A stretch of DNA of 64,000 bases. It comes from Dicaeum eximium (taxonomy: Eukaryota > Chordata > Aves > Passeriformes > Dicaeidae). Position numbers and translations under genes: made by a program. Under the pieces are notes generated by a model, which was given only the letters and a program-made list of their open reading frames with translations, did not search any database and had not been told where the DNA came from. This document shows, in pieces, positions 24,996-38,433 of this stretch (its first letter is position 1; each line of letters opens with the position of its first letter). Location: NCBI GenBank assembly GCA_013396995.1, contig VWZP01009169.1, positions 1,922,218-1,986,217 on the forward strand, given 5' to 3'.

Positions 24996-25844
24996 CTGTG
25001 CAGAACTGGAGGAAAGAGACACTTGAATCTTTTTAATTATTTTGTTTTCTATCTACAGTAAACAAAATTTTCCTTGCAAAATGCATTTGCTTCTCAGCTA
25101 CCACCGAATGGCATGAACCACCAATTTTACGTGCTCCCGTTTTTCAAAAATGTTGAATGTGGGCGTTTTGCTGGGCGTGGATGAAAGCACCTGGCAATCC
25201 TGCTAAGATAATGTGCTCTTTAAAAACATCAAACTCTTTTCCCCAACCTTCTCCAACCAGTGATGTCTTCAGATTTCACTCAGTTCTCTCCCCCAGCCCC
25301 CCAACCCCCAGTATGATTTCCATTCAAACTCAGAAACCTTGAAACCCACTTCTCTTCCCCTGCACAGTTCATATAGTCCAGATAGCTTAGTTAGTGTGAC
25401 AGGATGAAAGCCCTTCTGCAACACAAACAGACATTGACTTTTCCCTGCAGTTCCTGCCTGGAGAGCTCTTCAGCTTATTCCCTTTTTTTCCAGACGAGTG
25501 AGGAGGATGGAATTCCACTCATTTGAATCTTTAGCCTACAAAATCTACACCACCAGCTAATGACTATAAGGCATTGTTCCCACTAAAACCCCATTCAAAA
25601 CACTGAGCATGAACAGCCCAATGGGGGCTGCAGGGCTTTGAAAGACCTCGACTGCACCCAACCCCAGAGGTAAAAATGAACACTGAGCTGTGCTCTTGGC
25701 CTGTCTCTTCCATTCAGTGGGGAAGGTGCAAGACCATAAGGATCTGCCATTTTCATCACTTTCAGCTCTTATTCAGCAAGGAAACGTTGGTGTAATTGCC
25801 TCCTGAAAGGCCACATGCTGGAGCTCCAGGAGAGCAGACCTTAC

Positions 25845-25996
25845 CTGCCGGACTTCCAGGCGGTACTTGAGGATGGGATCCACAGCATCAGGCTCCTTCT
25901 GGGTCCACTGCAAGACGTAAGAGTAATTCTTGGAGTGCTTCTGGCTCAAGGTGGGGTTGGGAGTGTCATAGTAAAACTCTGGGCTATAAGCTCTTG
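25845..25996 (-). CDS. MDGA1: MDGA1 exon: FN3 domain, first half
   Basis: This 152-bp exon enters in phase 1 (G from the Ig6 exon plus CA) and leaves in phase 0 (CGGCAG|GTAAGG). It encodes AYSPEFYYDTPNPTLSQ, then KNYSYVLQWTQKEPDAVDP and ILKYRLEVRQ. The YVLQWTQ tryptophan and the YRLEVRQ strand are the expected B and C strands of FN3. One N-glycosylation sequon (NYS) is present. The acceptor is CCCCTCCAG. Upstream on the coding strand is an unusually long pyrimidine-rich stretch (plus 25999-26095 is purine-rich). Confidence 0.95.
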
Positions 25997-28900
25997 CTGG
26001 AGGGGAAACAAAGAAAAAAAGACGCAGGAAAGTAAAAGAGTGGGATCAAGGGGAACAAAAATTACAAAGAGACAGGGTGAGAGTGGAAGAGCTCCACTCA
26101 CCCAGATTATTGACCTGCCTCTAACACAATGGACACCTTTACTGTTGCACAAATGTGCCATGATTTTCTGTCAATCACTGCTGCTTTCACAGCCTAAAGA
26201 GTTGGGAGGATTAGCAGCCCTGCAACACCAGTAGGACACAACCAGCACCTGAGAAGGTGGGAACAACTTCAGTTCTCCAGCTGGAACCAGCTCTAATCTT
26301 TTCTCTCTTGCTTTGTAGCTTAGATTGAAGTAACAGCTTTAAACTGGCATTTCTCCCGTTTCATCTGCTGCTTTACAGAGACTCCTGCTAACAAACCCTG
26401 AGGAAAGATCATTTGGGCAGTAGGTCATAGGAAAAGTGTTATTTATCACACAGAGACCATGGCATTAAAAAGGAGACCTTGCTCCTTCTGCATCTCCCCT
26501 GCCTTGGCAGCACAGTGCTCCAGCCTCTTTGTAACACCACAGTCAACTCGGCAGCAAAGAGGACACTGACCTCAGCCCTGGTAAAAGCAGTGGGAACTTT
26601 GGCAGGGGCGGAGATGTCTTTTTCAAACCCGTCTCTCCTTAAAAACAAAGTGCAGCAGGAGAAGGGAAACACAGAAGGAAAGACATAGTAGAAAGAAAAC
26701 AAGAGAAGAAGAGACTACCCATCATTTCCCCAGCAGTTTCTGTCCTGAATCACTACCAAATGGAATTTGAAGGCTCCTGCCATAAGGCCCAGCACAGGCA
26801 GACAGCAGCAGCTTGCACAGGGAGCACAGGCAACTCGAGGTCTTACCCACAACTGGTTTTGCCCTATTTGAAATTACTATAATTTCACCACATGAACTTC
26901 AATTTTTGGCAGGTCCTGTCCTGAGCCAGGCAGAAGTTGGACCTGAATGAAAGCTCAGGTGTCTGGGCTCAAGTCCAGTCTGAACCAGCAGAGACCAGAA
27001 AGATGCCTGGGCAGCCAGGGATGCTGGAGAGCAGAACAGGAATAAACACCATCTCCTCAGGATGTCTGCTGCACCTTTCCACTTGAATCATAGACCCTGC
27101 CATTCTGTGTGGTTATAATTAGGCTCGACAGGATTCAATGTTTATTTTTTATGAACTCAAATGTATAATATTGATATTTATTTCCAAGTCCTTTTTCTCT
27201 TATTATTTTTATTGACTTGAATTTTTGCGCAAGCAAGAAGTTCAGAACCACCTCAGAGACTAATTGCTGCTTATTCAACTTGTATTGACTGTGGAAGTCA
27301 AGCTTTATAATGGATTTCAAAATAAAATCAGAACTGATGATAATCATCATCTTGCATGATATTAATTCGTTATTAATTGACTCCAAGATAGATATAGAAA
27401 CTAGAATAAAAAAGTGCTTTTTGATAGAAATGCTGCATATCAAAATACTTTCAGAACTTCCTTCTGGAAGCTTTTACTACTGCTGGAAAGTTTTGTCTTT
27501 TGCTTACAGCTGATGGGAAGAGCTGAAGATTATCCATGTCTCTCTTTCAGGCTCTGTTGTGCTTGTGAGGGAGCAGATGATGAACAGTATGGGCTACCCT
27601 GATAACTTCCTCAAGAGGAATGAGTTGGATGTTTTACTATCCTTCCAAAACATTTTGGAAAATGAATCACTCACCCATAGAAGAAAATAATCCCATCCTG
27701 GTCAGATACATGTGCTGTATTTTCAGTGCACCTGAACAGCTCACAGTCAACAATGAGTCACTTTCTGTCACATAGGAAGGTTTATGGTATTTTTTTTTTC
27801 ACAGAGAAGAAACAGAAACAAAAAGAGACCATGCCAATTAAAACTCCAGCAATCCTGAGTCCAAGTAGAGCAGTCTAGTCACTGGAATATTTTTCAGGCT
27901 GCTCTACAGGCTCAGAAGGTCTAATTAATTTGTAACTGTCCAGGACACAGGCAGAGATGTCAGGAGTTGAACGATTACCATCAGATATCAGCGTCTTGGA
28001 AAAGCAGAAGGGATGCAGGAAAAATAAAGGCTTGCTGCTTTCCTGATCAGTGCTCTCTAAGCATGAATCCTCCTTTCTGCTGAGGGGATCTTATCTCAGG
28101 CAAAGCATGGCACACTGGGTGCTAATATGTATTTGTTGCTGCCACCAGTGAGAAATTCCTGGGAGCATTCCCAGGTTTGACAGGGATGCAGTTTTCTGCG
28201 ATGGCTCATAGAGGGATATGGTTTGCTATCACTTAGTGATGTGAGAGTTACAAGCATATGAAAATTGTAGAGAAGGTCAAAGCTCTCAAGCAAAATTCTC
28301 TGCCAGACAAATGCTAGGAAATCTCAAGGGGTGAGAGCAAGGTCCTGAAAAGGGACCCAAATAGTAGAAGTAGTTTGGGTTCCCCCATTTCTGTAAGCAT
28401 CTCCAAGTTACAGCATACCTGAGCTTTCCCTAGCAAACCCTAGGAAACGTCTGCTTCAGAATCAGGCCTCTCTGCACGTTATTCATTCTCATTTTTTTCA
28501 ACTCAGGCTTGAAAAGTATTATAAATTGGCCCTGGACTCAAACCTGAGTGTTTGGACTGAATTTATTGCTTATTAAGGCAACTTCATGGGAGAGCTTTTC
28601 TAGAAAATTGTGCCCAAGTCAGTTCCGGGGTCACGGGAAGCGCAGATTTAATGATCAGCTGGAGAGGCCAGGTCAAATGTGCAGTTTTAGATGCTATAAG
28701 TCTGCCATGCCTCTGTGCAGTTGCAGGTGCTGGAGAGAGGAGTCCTGTTACAGTGGATGATGGATTCAAAGAAAACTGTGAGCAGCAAATCCACTGTGTA
28801 CTAGTGTCCATTCCCAGCTCATGTTCTTCCTAGAAAGCACTGTGAGATGCAGACAGACAGGAGTCATAGGTAAGGCACAGGAATATACAATACAGTGTTT

Positions 28901-29282
28901 GTTTCTTTCTTTGTTTGCTTTTAAAGAGGAAATCAGATGGTTTGGAGTCTGTTGGAGGGATGTACAGAGCCTTTCACTTCCCTTTGGTCAGTAATTATTG
29001 ACGATACAGGTTGTCCAAGCTGATGGTGGCCTTGAGTTTAAGTCCTGTAAGCGGTCAAACACGGCTAGAATGTAACAGTGGCTAGCACTAAGCTGCTCCA
29101 GATCCATCTGCCTGAATGATGGAGACAGATCTCCCTGCTGACTTATGGAAAATCATTCCTCCTGAACAGAATTCTGGGCACCGAGGAAGCAGTAGAGGCA
29201 CTGTACTGGCACCAGTGTATGAGGAGCAAGCTTCCCATGACCCTATCCGACAGCTTGCTCTGATGTGCATTCTGTGACTTAC
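25997..29282 (-). other. MDGA1: Intron between Ig6 and FN3
   Basis: This is a 3.29-kb phase-1 intron with donor GTAAGT. It contains the AT-rich candidate regulatory element at 27105-27450. No recognisable transposon or further exon was seen. Confidence 0.85.
27105..27450. promoter_or_regulatory. Strongly AT-rich candidate conserved element
   Basis: About 345 bp are markedly richer in A+T than the surrounding intron and packed with homeodomain-type cores: TATAATTAGGC, ACTAATTGCTGC, GATATTAATTCG and TTATTAATTGAC. There is also an odd-length palindrome GATGAT-A-ATCATC at 27336-27348. A 102-codon frame on the minus strand (27443-27135) reflects low stop density in this composition, not a recognised protein. 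No repeat signature is seen. It resembles developmental enhancers found in introns of brain genes. Confidence 0.4.
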
Positions 29283-29552
29283 CAGACACCTGGAAGAGGC
29301 AGGTGGAGACCCCCACGTCATTGGAAATGCTGCACTCGTAGCTCCCACTGGTCTCCCGGCTGACGCTGTCCACCTTGAGCTCCGAATAGTCCTGCTGCTC
29401 GGCCAGGGGCTGCGCCAGGAGGCTCCCGTTGAAGCGCCAGACGGAGGTGGCCACCTTCATGGGGCTGCCCTTGAGCATGGTGCAGCGCAGGGTGACGCTG
29501 TGCCCCATGCCCTGCCGCACGTCCTGGAAGGCCGGCTCCACCACGGGCGGGA
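29283..29552 (-). CDS. MDGA1: MDGA1 exon: Ig6 domain
   Basis: This 270-bp exon is phase 1 on both sides (CTCCAG|TC ... TCTG|GTAAGT) and encodes one whole Ig domain. It starts (F)PPVVEPAFQDVRQGMGHSV, has the B-strand cysteine in TLRCTML, the core tryptophan in SVWRFNGSLL, and the F-strand motif TSGSYECSISND. A third cysteine occurs in VSTCLFQVS, also present in the mammalian protein as I recall it. FNGS is an N-glycosylation sequon. The loop after WRFNGSLL is shorter than the proline/alanine-rich loop I remember in human MDGA1. The exon is strongly GC-rich compared with adjacent introns. Confidence 0.96.
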
Positions 29553-31337
29553 CTGGAGACCCAACAGAGCAACAGACAGGGATCCATCAGGGAGCAGCTG
29601 CCTCACCCAGCGCCGTCACCCCGACCACCTCTGACAAGACAGGTACCTATGATTTCCAAGGGGTTGAAGCCAGGATCCATCACACCAAAATGACATTCCC
29701 TTCTGGCTGGGCTGGGCCCACATTCTACCTCCCTCCCGCTTAGGAGGTAGAGATAACCTTTAGCAAGTACTCATCCCACACTGAGCGCTGCTTGGAGGAG
29801 CTACCAAGCTCTGCTCTCTCATAAGAGAAGTGCAATGCCAGCAGCTGTATCACAGCTTGGATTCAATCCTCAGATCTAATCAGAATGACTGGTCTTGTGC
29901 ATAAAATGTTTCCCTGAGCAGGCAGGTAAGTTCCCAAGCAGTCATTTCTTCTTGTCAGTGTTTGGCAGGGTTATCAAGGACACTGTGTGTAGATGGAGAG
30001 ATCTGCACTGGCTCTCTCCACAAACCTGAAGGGGTTTTGGAGGGCCTCTCCCAAATACATCAATACAACACATCACAGACTGGCTACAGGGACTCTGGGT
30101 CCTATTTTTATCTCTAGCAACAATTCCCTGATGTTGGGAGGTGAGTCACATCTATCCATGTCAGCTTCTCTGCCAGTAGTGTGAGAATGGGAATGGTGAT
30201 GTGTGTTCACTGCCTTAGCAAAGGGAGACTACTATGTCTTTTGCACTTCTTTAACACTTGTAAAAATTTATGGGAACCTCATGACTTGGGCATGGTTGAG
30301 GCACAGCAAGGACAAAGTCAGATTGGTATTGTTTGGGTTATTCCTTATTTAATGCAATGAGAGAGGACTTAAATCTCCATTGTCTCTGATAGACATGTTT
30401 CACTTGCAATAAACTCTTAATTAAAACATTATAGAGTGGGGATAAACAGAAGCTCTCCATCTAAAATGAGAAAAGCTTCCTGAACACAAAACAGCTGTTA
30501 GCCTGAATGTAAGAGGGAGAACTGATTTATAGCAGCTTCAGCACAATCACAACTGACCTTCTCCAGGTTCAAAGCAAGTGCTCTTCCACAGTTTCTATGC
30601 CCTACAGATCGACAGAGCATCTGCCTCCTCTGAAAGTCTATAGAGTTGCCAAGCACAGCCAGGCCCAAAAACCTGCAACACCCAGCATCTGCAGTGCCAC
30701 AGACACAGGTCCACCAACAATCAAGGGTCACTCAGTATCCCTGCTGCCCTGAACAGAGCTATGCTGGGAAGGGCTCCACACAGCACATGAGTCTCCTCCC
30801 ATAGCCTGACCCCAGCAAGATCCAACAGCTCTGTGACACTAGTGACATCTCTATCTTCACCATAGATGAAGGTGGTGCATGCAGTGTCCCATCTCCAGGG
30901 GACACAAATGCATCTGTGGGTATCTTGTGTACAATCATCCCCATCATTCCCTCCACCTGGCAGACTTTGTTTGACGTGGCTGATTGTTTTCAAGGTACCT
31001 TGTTCTCAACTCCAAGTCTTTGGGCCCTTTGCTGCACTTAGGTGGATTAAAAGCAGCCCTTGCCTGAGCTGAGACTGCCGTGCTGAGTGGCATGGCCAGC
31101 TCATTACAGATGGCTTTCCTGGGGATGTGTCCCAGCGAGTGCTTCCAGTGCTGACTTGCCCTTGGCTCACACGTCTCTCACCTCACAGTGAGAATAATGT
31201 GAGAAGTTGTTTGATTAGACCTAGTGACATGCATGTGTCATCTCCATCCCTAGCTGCTATCCCATTTCTTCAGTCACATCTGATCCTTAATTGAAGCCAG
31301 TGGGGTCTCACATTATAATCTAGGCCAGCTGGTGATA

Positions 31338-31398
31338 TAGGGAAAAGAAAGAGAAAAAGGGGAGAGAAGGGAAAAAAGAAGGGCTCGAAAAAAAGGCA
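31338..31398 (+). repeat. Polypurine tract
   Basis: About 60 bp are almost pure A/G on the plus strand, of GGGAAAAGAAAGAGAAAAAG type. It reads as polypyrimidine in the direction of MDGA1 transcription. No exon follows it in the coding direction, so it is probably simple-sequence drift. Confidence 0.7.
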
Positions 31399-34300
31399 CA
31401 GCTACTTCAGATGCACTCAGAACAGTCTGTCTCCCGAAGAGGAGAGAGAGGGGTCAGAAAGCAGCTTCCCTCACTGAATCTAACTGTGCCAGGTATGGGG
31501 CTGGGACAGAGGAGAAGGTCTGAAACTGGACAAAGTGCCGCCTGCAAGGACATGTGCTGCAAGGAAAGTGCCCTCCTGGGCCTCACTGTGGGACTGTCTG
31601 GGACTGGTGAAGGGTCACAGAGGGACAGGGCTGGGATGCTCCAGAGGCTTCCTTAGGTCACTGGAACAGCAGGGCAGCCAAGGATGCAGAAGATATTTAA
31701 TCTTCTTCAGCTGGAAAATGGGATTTACTTGATTTGCACTGGGACAGGTTCCGGGACTATGTTACCATCTTGCAAAGGGAATGTCTGAAAGTATCTATCA
31801 ATTAAAAATTGATTACATTTTCTCCTCTTGTCTCTGGCACTAGGAAACACCCAACAAGCATTAACTCTGCAGGTAGTCCTGGAGCTCCTAGGTTTTCTGG
31901 AGAGAGAGCTGAAGCAGGGTATCCCATCACTACAAAGTATAGAGAACTACACCAGTTATTCCCCAAGGTTCCCAATAGATATGAAAACAAAGGAAGGTCA
32001 AGAGCAATTAGAGAGCCAGACATCAGCTCTGGCCTCCAATGCCTACTGGGGAGTTGACACTTGTTCAAGGAGGTTAAACACAAAAGGCAGACTCACCACA
32101 AAGGCAGGGACTCAGTCCGTAAAACCTCACCGCTAACAAAATAGCCTTTTCTGTTTCTGTTCTTTTTCCCTGGCTTAAAGGCAAAAGAAAGCTTGTTTAA
32201 ATGAGCTGGTGCTGCTACTCCCCAGAACTAGGAACTGAACAGCTCCAGTACACCTGACATGGGGGCTATCTTGGAGGAGAAACCTGTGATATGAGCCCTG
32301 CACAGATACCTTTAGGGAGCTGCAGAAAGAATAATGATTTTCAAGGTTCCTCTCACACTCACAGGGAAGCAGCATTCCTGCTGGCTACAAGGAAGTTGTA
32401 TCTGGCTATTGTGGCTCGCTAAGCTGCTATGGTGCTCTTTAAGTTTTTAGCCCAGTTCCTAAGGTGAGTCCTCATCCAGGGGCTCCTCAAATGCCTTCCT
32501 GCATCTCCCTTGAAACCCAGCACCTGTATCAGAAATGCTCTTTTAAGCAGCCTCCACGAAGCAGGCAGCAAGTTGCTAGGCTTCCAGAAGGTAAAAAACC
32601 CTCTGTGCACATAGAGAGCTTCAGAATCCCCTGGCAAGGAACACAGCAAACAAATGTAGACAATTACTGTTCTCTCTCAACACACAGCTTAACTCTAGAA
32701 GAGTTGCTGGCAAGAGCAGTGATGAAAGGGGTAAAGAGGCAATGTTGAAGCGAGGGTCCTCCACCAGCCTTGTTAAGATGCGGCTGCTGCGAAACACAAG
32801 GCAGGGCAGTCTGTCTTTGCAGCAGAATTAGCTAGCTAGGAGCAATTCCAGTGAGCCAAACACAGGCAACCTACTCCAGTGTGCCAGGCACCCTAAAGCA
32901 AAGCTGGGCTGCAGGCAGCTCCTCGCTGTGAGCCAGAGCAGATGCTCTGCACCAAAGGCTGGTGAGCAAACGTCACTCACAGCAATGAAGGGCAGCAGTG
33001 AGGGAAGTACAACAGCGAAATGTCAAACACCAAGCAGTGTTGCTTTGTGTCCCAATAACCTCTTCTCTTCTTAGTTTTACTGGAAATAACTAGAACGGAA
33101 ATGCTTATCCTGCACTGCCTTCTCACAGTTTAGAGTTATGGTCTGCTTGGTTTAAGTCTGTTTTAGTTTTAGCCTTGAGAAAGGGTAAAACTGAACTATG
33201 GCTTTTCCTTACAAGAGCCAAAGAACTTAACAGAGAGACTACAGTCCTTCCTTTCACTGTTACTGTGCTGTCTGCTTGGACACAGCTCAGCAAGGAATAC
33301 TTGGCCCTTGCAATACTGTCAGATTGCTGCAGGTTCCCATCAAATTCAGATGCCTCCAGAAGGCAGAGATGTTTCCTTCACCAGTGATGAAGTCAGAGCA
33401 TCCCAGGATAACAGAGATGCACTTCAAAGCCTTTTATTTGTGGGGTAAAGAGAGAAAAAACCATTTCCCCCCAGATTAGAAACTGGCAATATTGTTACGA
33501 GGCTGTTCAATCCAGTATGCATGAAAGGCAAAGGAAGGCTCCTGTTGGAGTGGACTCACACACAGAAATCAGTGACAAGCACAGGACAGGGGAGCATTGA
33601 GTGAACAGACCTCACACCAGTTGTTCAGGCAATAATTGAGAAGGTTGAACATCCCAAACATCACAGGACAACACTACTATGCAAGCCACATGCAAATTCT
33701 GCTTCCCCACTGCAGTTTGGTAACTGTGAGTAGCATAACCTGATCAAATCTCAAATGCTGGCTTGTTTTGGAAGGGCTGTCAGAGCTAGGGAGCTCTCTC
33801 ATAATCTGACTCACAAGCAGCCTTGTCCCCCATGCAGCCATGCACAGCTGACAACAGCCATCTCTGTGGGTGGTGAGCTGCCTGCATGGTACCGCTACTG
33901 TGTGCAGCTGCCATGGGCTCATACATTCTTATTTTGCTACAGGAATTTGCTCCCCACAACACCTCCTCTGCTGCAAAGAGCACCACAGCACAGCAATGCC
34001 ATGGGGAAAAGGAGAGGCATGAAGAGAAAGGTGCCCTAATCAAGGTCACACGGACACACAGATCAGACAAAAGCAGCAGAGGAGTCCTGTATCCTCGCCT
34101 GCACCATACTCTCCATATTGGGACTCATATCCTGGTCCTTCCACTCTTAGCCCAGTCTTCCTCATCTGTGAGAAACAGCCTCTCCTCTATCCTCCAGAAT
34201 GAGTCTTTAAATTTCTACTTAAATCTAGACAGTGTAGTATGTAACAAAAGTGATGAAAATAGCGAGCTGTGCTAGATTAGAAAGCTGCTTAATTTCAGCA

Positions 34301-37300
34301 GCTCTCATCCCACCCTACTGAGTGATTACCTCAAAGCTTAGCCATGCATCACAGCACCAGTGGGACTCCTGACTTTGGTCTTCACCATGTCCCTTGGTGA
34401 GACCCAACTGACCACTCATTTATAGGATTAACATTGCAAACAGCACACAGATAACCTGGCTGTGTTAGAAAGACTGCACGTAGTGGTTAGTTTCAGCTCT
34501 TAGCTGTGTCTTGTTATCTGAAGAAGCTAATGACAACAGGAAATAATTTCTTTCTCTAGAAAGCAAATCAGCACAGGCAGCTCTCTGGACCTTATGAAAG
34601 CTATATGAGTCTAACTAGCATCCATTTAATTCTTATAGGTATCCTTTTGCAGTCATGCTGGATGCAGTCTTCCCTAATCTTCTCTAGACAACGAAAGCAA
34701 CTTCAGCAAAGGATGTCTCCCTTTTCCAACCCCCAGTCCCATAATCTGGGGTAATAAAGATACCACAGACAGCAAAAATACTGCAACCCTTTTCTCACAG
34801 CAGGTAGAAAACTCCATGGTTTCAGCTCCAGGAGAGACCATAACTCTCTACCTGAACAAGAGGGAAGCTCTTTTATTGTCACAAGGCTGGGAAATCACAG
34901 CTGAGCACTTCTGTTCCTTGCAACTGCACCTACACCCCACACCCTAGGAATACACATTAGGCACCAACAGTTTTTCTATGTGGAGACAAATATCCAGCCC
35001 ATATTTACAAACCCAGTCTCATATGCTTGTTTAATATATAATTAAGTAGTTAGAAGGGAGATCCAGGAAGGCTTGCTCAACCTGTTTCAGCTAAAAGCCA
35101 AAGTTCATTATTTTTTCTTATATGACTTTTGCCTTTGCACTTCTTTCTCTCCATGTATGAAGAGATAAAATGTGTGGTTTTTGCACAGTGCTTGAAAGCC
35201 AAGTTGCAAATATTGTTATTTCAAAGAAAACAAATTTGTTTGAGTACATTTTCTCCTAGACAAGTGAGTGCAGGGTCTGGAAAGACAGGGCTCAGAGAAT
35301 GCTTAGTTCTGTGTATGTTGACTGCTTTTAAAAGAAGAGCAAATGAAATGTATTCACTAGCAGCTTTTCTGCTCTCCTCTTCCCCGAACTTTCCAAGCCA
35401 ATTAGCTCAACCAGTCTTCACCTATTAATAAAGAGGGATTTACTAAAGGATTTCCTCTTCTGCATGATGAACTGTGCTGATTAATACAGGAGACCCCTTG
35501 CTCGCTTTACAGAGTACTTTGAAGAAAGTCCGTCCTGGGTGGGAATTTCCAGACCTTTAGCCTCACAGATATGCCTCCTCAAAAAAAAAAAATCTGTCCC
35601 AGACTTGCTGGAATGCCACTCAGACTCACTGCCCAATTAATTCACACTAACAAGACCCTACAAAGACAAGTATTCTTCTGCAGTGTAAAGCCACCTCATT
35701 CCCACGCCTCACTTACCTTCTAGTGTCTCTTTTTAAAACAGTACACTCCCCTAATTGAAGAAGATAAGTAGAAAAAGATGGTGTATGTACAGAAAACATA
35801 CACACATTTATATGTGAAATGCACGCTGCTGAGCCTTTCCCCACCCATGTACCACCCAGTCAGCCACGTTGTTCACAGGAGAAATAGAGAGGGTGAGAGT
35901 GGACATTTCAAAACTAATACCTTCAAGTACTGCCAGACCAGTGGCATAACCCCAAACTTAGATTTTTTTTTCACAGACTAACATGAAAATATTTTCTCTA
36001 GCTCACAATCAAGTTAGCTAAGTGTGAAGGAATGGTGAAGCAGCATGACAGCCAAGGTGGATGTGCCCAGCCTTCATTCTCTTGCCCACACACACACCCA
36101 CAAGAGGAGAGCCCTCCCATGTGTAGCAGTGTCAGACCACCAACGCTTCACTCAGGTTCTGCCTGTCTTCTACAAGATAACAAGGTGTCACCTCACACCC
36201 ATGCATCTGTTATTACGTGCTTCTGTTTAACAAATTGGGCTGGCAGTGACACACCAATCCCAACAGCATATAAATAGTTCAGATGCAAACATTCAGTAAG
36301 AGTCAACCAATGATATTCTTTCCCCAAAAGCATCCCACATGCATTAACTTTTGGCAGAGAAACAGTTATCTTACTATTCAATAATTCATTGGTGAGCTAC
36401 TCAGCTGGGCAGTTCTGGGAATAAAGCAACTCATTGCCAGTGCAAACTAAGGAAAATAAAAAAACCCAAAATCAACCTCACAAAAAAGAATAAATGAGGT
36501 TCTTCCAAAGCAAAGAATCCACATCTTTCCTCTTACTTCAGAGTTTATCACTGATTTTTCTTACCATCTAACCTAATTCCCTTGTTGCAGTTTAAGCCCA
36601 CTGCAAGTCCTCTCCATAGGTGTTTCCATGTCCTAGTAATCAACTCTGTACTATCCCCAGGGTATAAAGAAGGGAAAATAGAGGGGAAAACAGCCAATCT
36701 ATGAAGTTCATCATCCTAGCATAGGCCCTCCACATTCCTGAGAAAGATTTGGAACAACTGGGAAAGGACTGATAACCTCCCCTCCCTAGTTTTGAAAGCA
36801 AACCTGGTGCTAGCTGAAGCAGGACTTTTAAGTCTAAATCTATCACATTTTTCTTCATTGAAACACTCATCTTAGGAATGCCACCTCCTTCCAAGGCTAT
36901 TGAGTGAGAGGGACATCTCCAGAGGATGATTCAGACGGCAGGGATTCCTAGCTGGCATAGAGCCTCTGTCCTGTACCTGCACAGGGAGCTTAAGGTGATG
37001 CCAGCCCTCACAGCTCTGCTACGTGGGACGAAGGCAGAGTGAAGCAAATGCACTGAAGTGGCCACTGCCCCCCTTCCATGTGAGCCCCTCATGAATTCCC
37101 AGTGTGCCTTGTTCCATTAATTAATCAGTAAGCTGAGTCTAACACACATCTGGAACCTGGGCAGCGTATCCTGCTCTTGGACAGGAGAGACCTCCTGTGC
37201 TCCAGCTGCTGCGTGCCACAGCAGAGCTCACCTGGGCAGGAAAGCAGACACCAGCCTGCCCACTCCGCACAGCGAGCACAGAGAGAAATCTTTGGACTCC

Positions 37301-38214
37301 AGGAAATGTCCAATGAGTGCCACCACCAGGGCTCATGTCCAGAGTATGAAACTACCTCCTACAAGGAATTGTCTGAATTCCCCCTTGTCTCCTGGAGGCT
37401 CTCACCCCCAGCCAGAGGAGCAACTGAGCAGAGGTGACTGCTGATTCCAAGCGTCAATCCAATAGTTCCTGTTCCATTGCCAGCTGCCGTAACAATTCAA
37501 TTACTTCCATATATTTACACCTCTTTAATAAAGGAACTGAAATTTAAAAGCAGGGAGGCTGCCAGAGAAAAGTACCTCTGAGGACTGCAATCCTGTCAAA
37601 ATGGAGAAGAGCCCCTGCTTTAGAAATGCAGTTATTGTCAGGGCTGCAGGGGATCAGAAGCTTCTGCTCGCACCTGGACCACAGCATTACCTCGCCTTCT
37701 GTTTTCAGTTTCAAAACTAAATTGGGACCACAAGACAATCCCTCCACAGCTGCTTTCCAAACAGGGAGGCAAAGTGAGAGGCAGCACAGCCAGATTCAGA
37801 AACATGGATTAAAAAATCAGACCTGCTGTAATGTTGGTGTGGTGAGATCAGAGCTTAGGGAAAGGGGAGAGATCCAAGTCAGAAAGAGCCTGGTAGGGGA
37901 AGGAGGGCCATCCAAAGCAATTAATATAATCAAATACTCACCAGCACTCCTTAATATGTTTGCTTCGCCCACAGTAGTAAACAAAAAGGATGCATGGGGC
38001 AAAGCTAGATCAGGAAGAGTTAATACAGTGGTTCACCATTTATCTACAGAGTGGAAGGAGGACAAGCTTCCCCACACAAAACAGGCTGCTCCACAGCTTC
38101 TCCTTCAGGCCTAGCAGGGAATTTGGACCAAGGATGAAGAATTCTGTGTCGAGCAACGCTCAGTTCTCCATCACTTCTCTATCTCCTACCTCAGAGTTCT
38201 GCTGCCAGTTGTTT

Positions 38215-38433
38215 AATATCCTGCTCTACTAACTGCCATCATTACCCCATTTTTCCATCCTTCACCCTTGATTGGTCTTGATTCATCTGAGGAAGATGAC
38301 GACAATGAAAACGTAACTGTTCAGAAAGAGGCTGAAAGGATGCTCAAACAAAAAGATTTATGGCAAACGTTCAGTCTCATAGATGAAACAGCTGAGGTCA
38401 ACAGATATCAAAGCAATTTTTCCCACAAGAATT
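38215..38433 (+). pseudogene. Coding-like relic, copy A of an inverted pair
   Basis: An open frame without an initiating methionine runs to a TAA at 38431-38433. It includes PFFHPSPLIG, LDSSEEDDDNENVTV, QKEAERMLKQ, and further on ETAEVNRYQSN. The acidic serine block and the EVNRY end are loosely reminiscent of C-terminal parts of DNA-transposon (hAT-type) transposases, but I do not recognise the protein. Copy B lies inverted about 190 bp away. It may be a transposon relic or a fragment of a host gene. Confidence 0.35.

Larger units (their letters stand above)
8872..25844 (-). other. MDGA1: Intron splitting the FN3 domain
   Basis: This is a 17.0-kb phase-0 intron. It holds a piece of an ERVL-type LTR (18655-18914), a second probable LTR start (24294-24345), a CORE-SINE relic (24860-24995), an A-rich low-complexity tract (17555-17615) and several candidate conserved non-coding segments (15840-15965, 21635-22115, 23190-23500). 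The stretches 8872-15800 and 19000-20800 show nothing I can name. Open frames such as 13048-13563 plus and 14287-14808 minus have no recognisable domain. Confidence 0.85.

Noticed and set aside
38375..38425. Possible reverse MIR core (CATAGATGAAACAGCTGAGG).
   Set aside because: Only a weak match, and it overlaps the open frame of copy A of the inverted pair; neither reading could be settled by eye.
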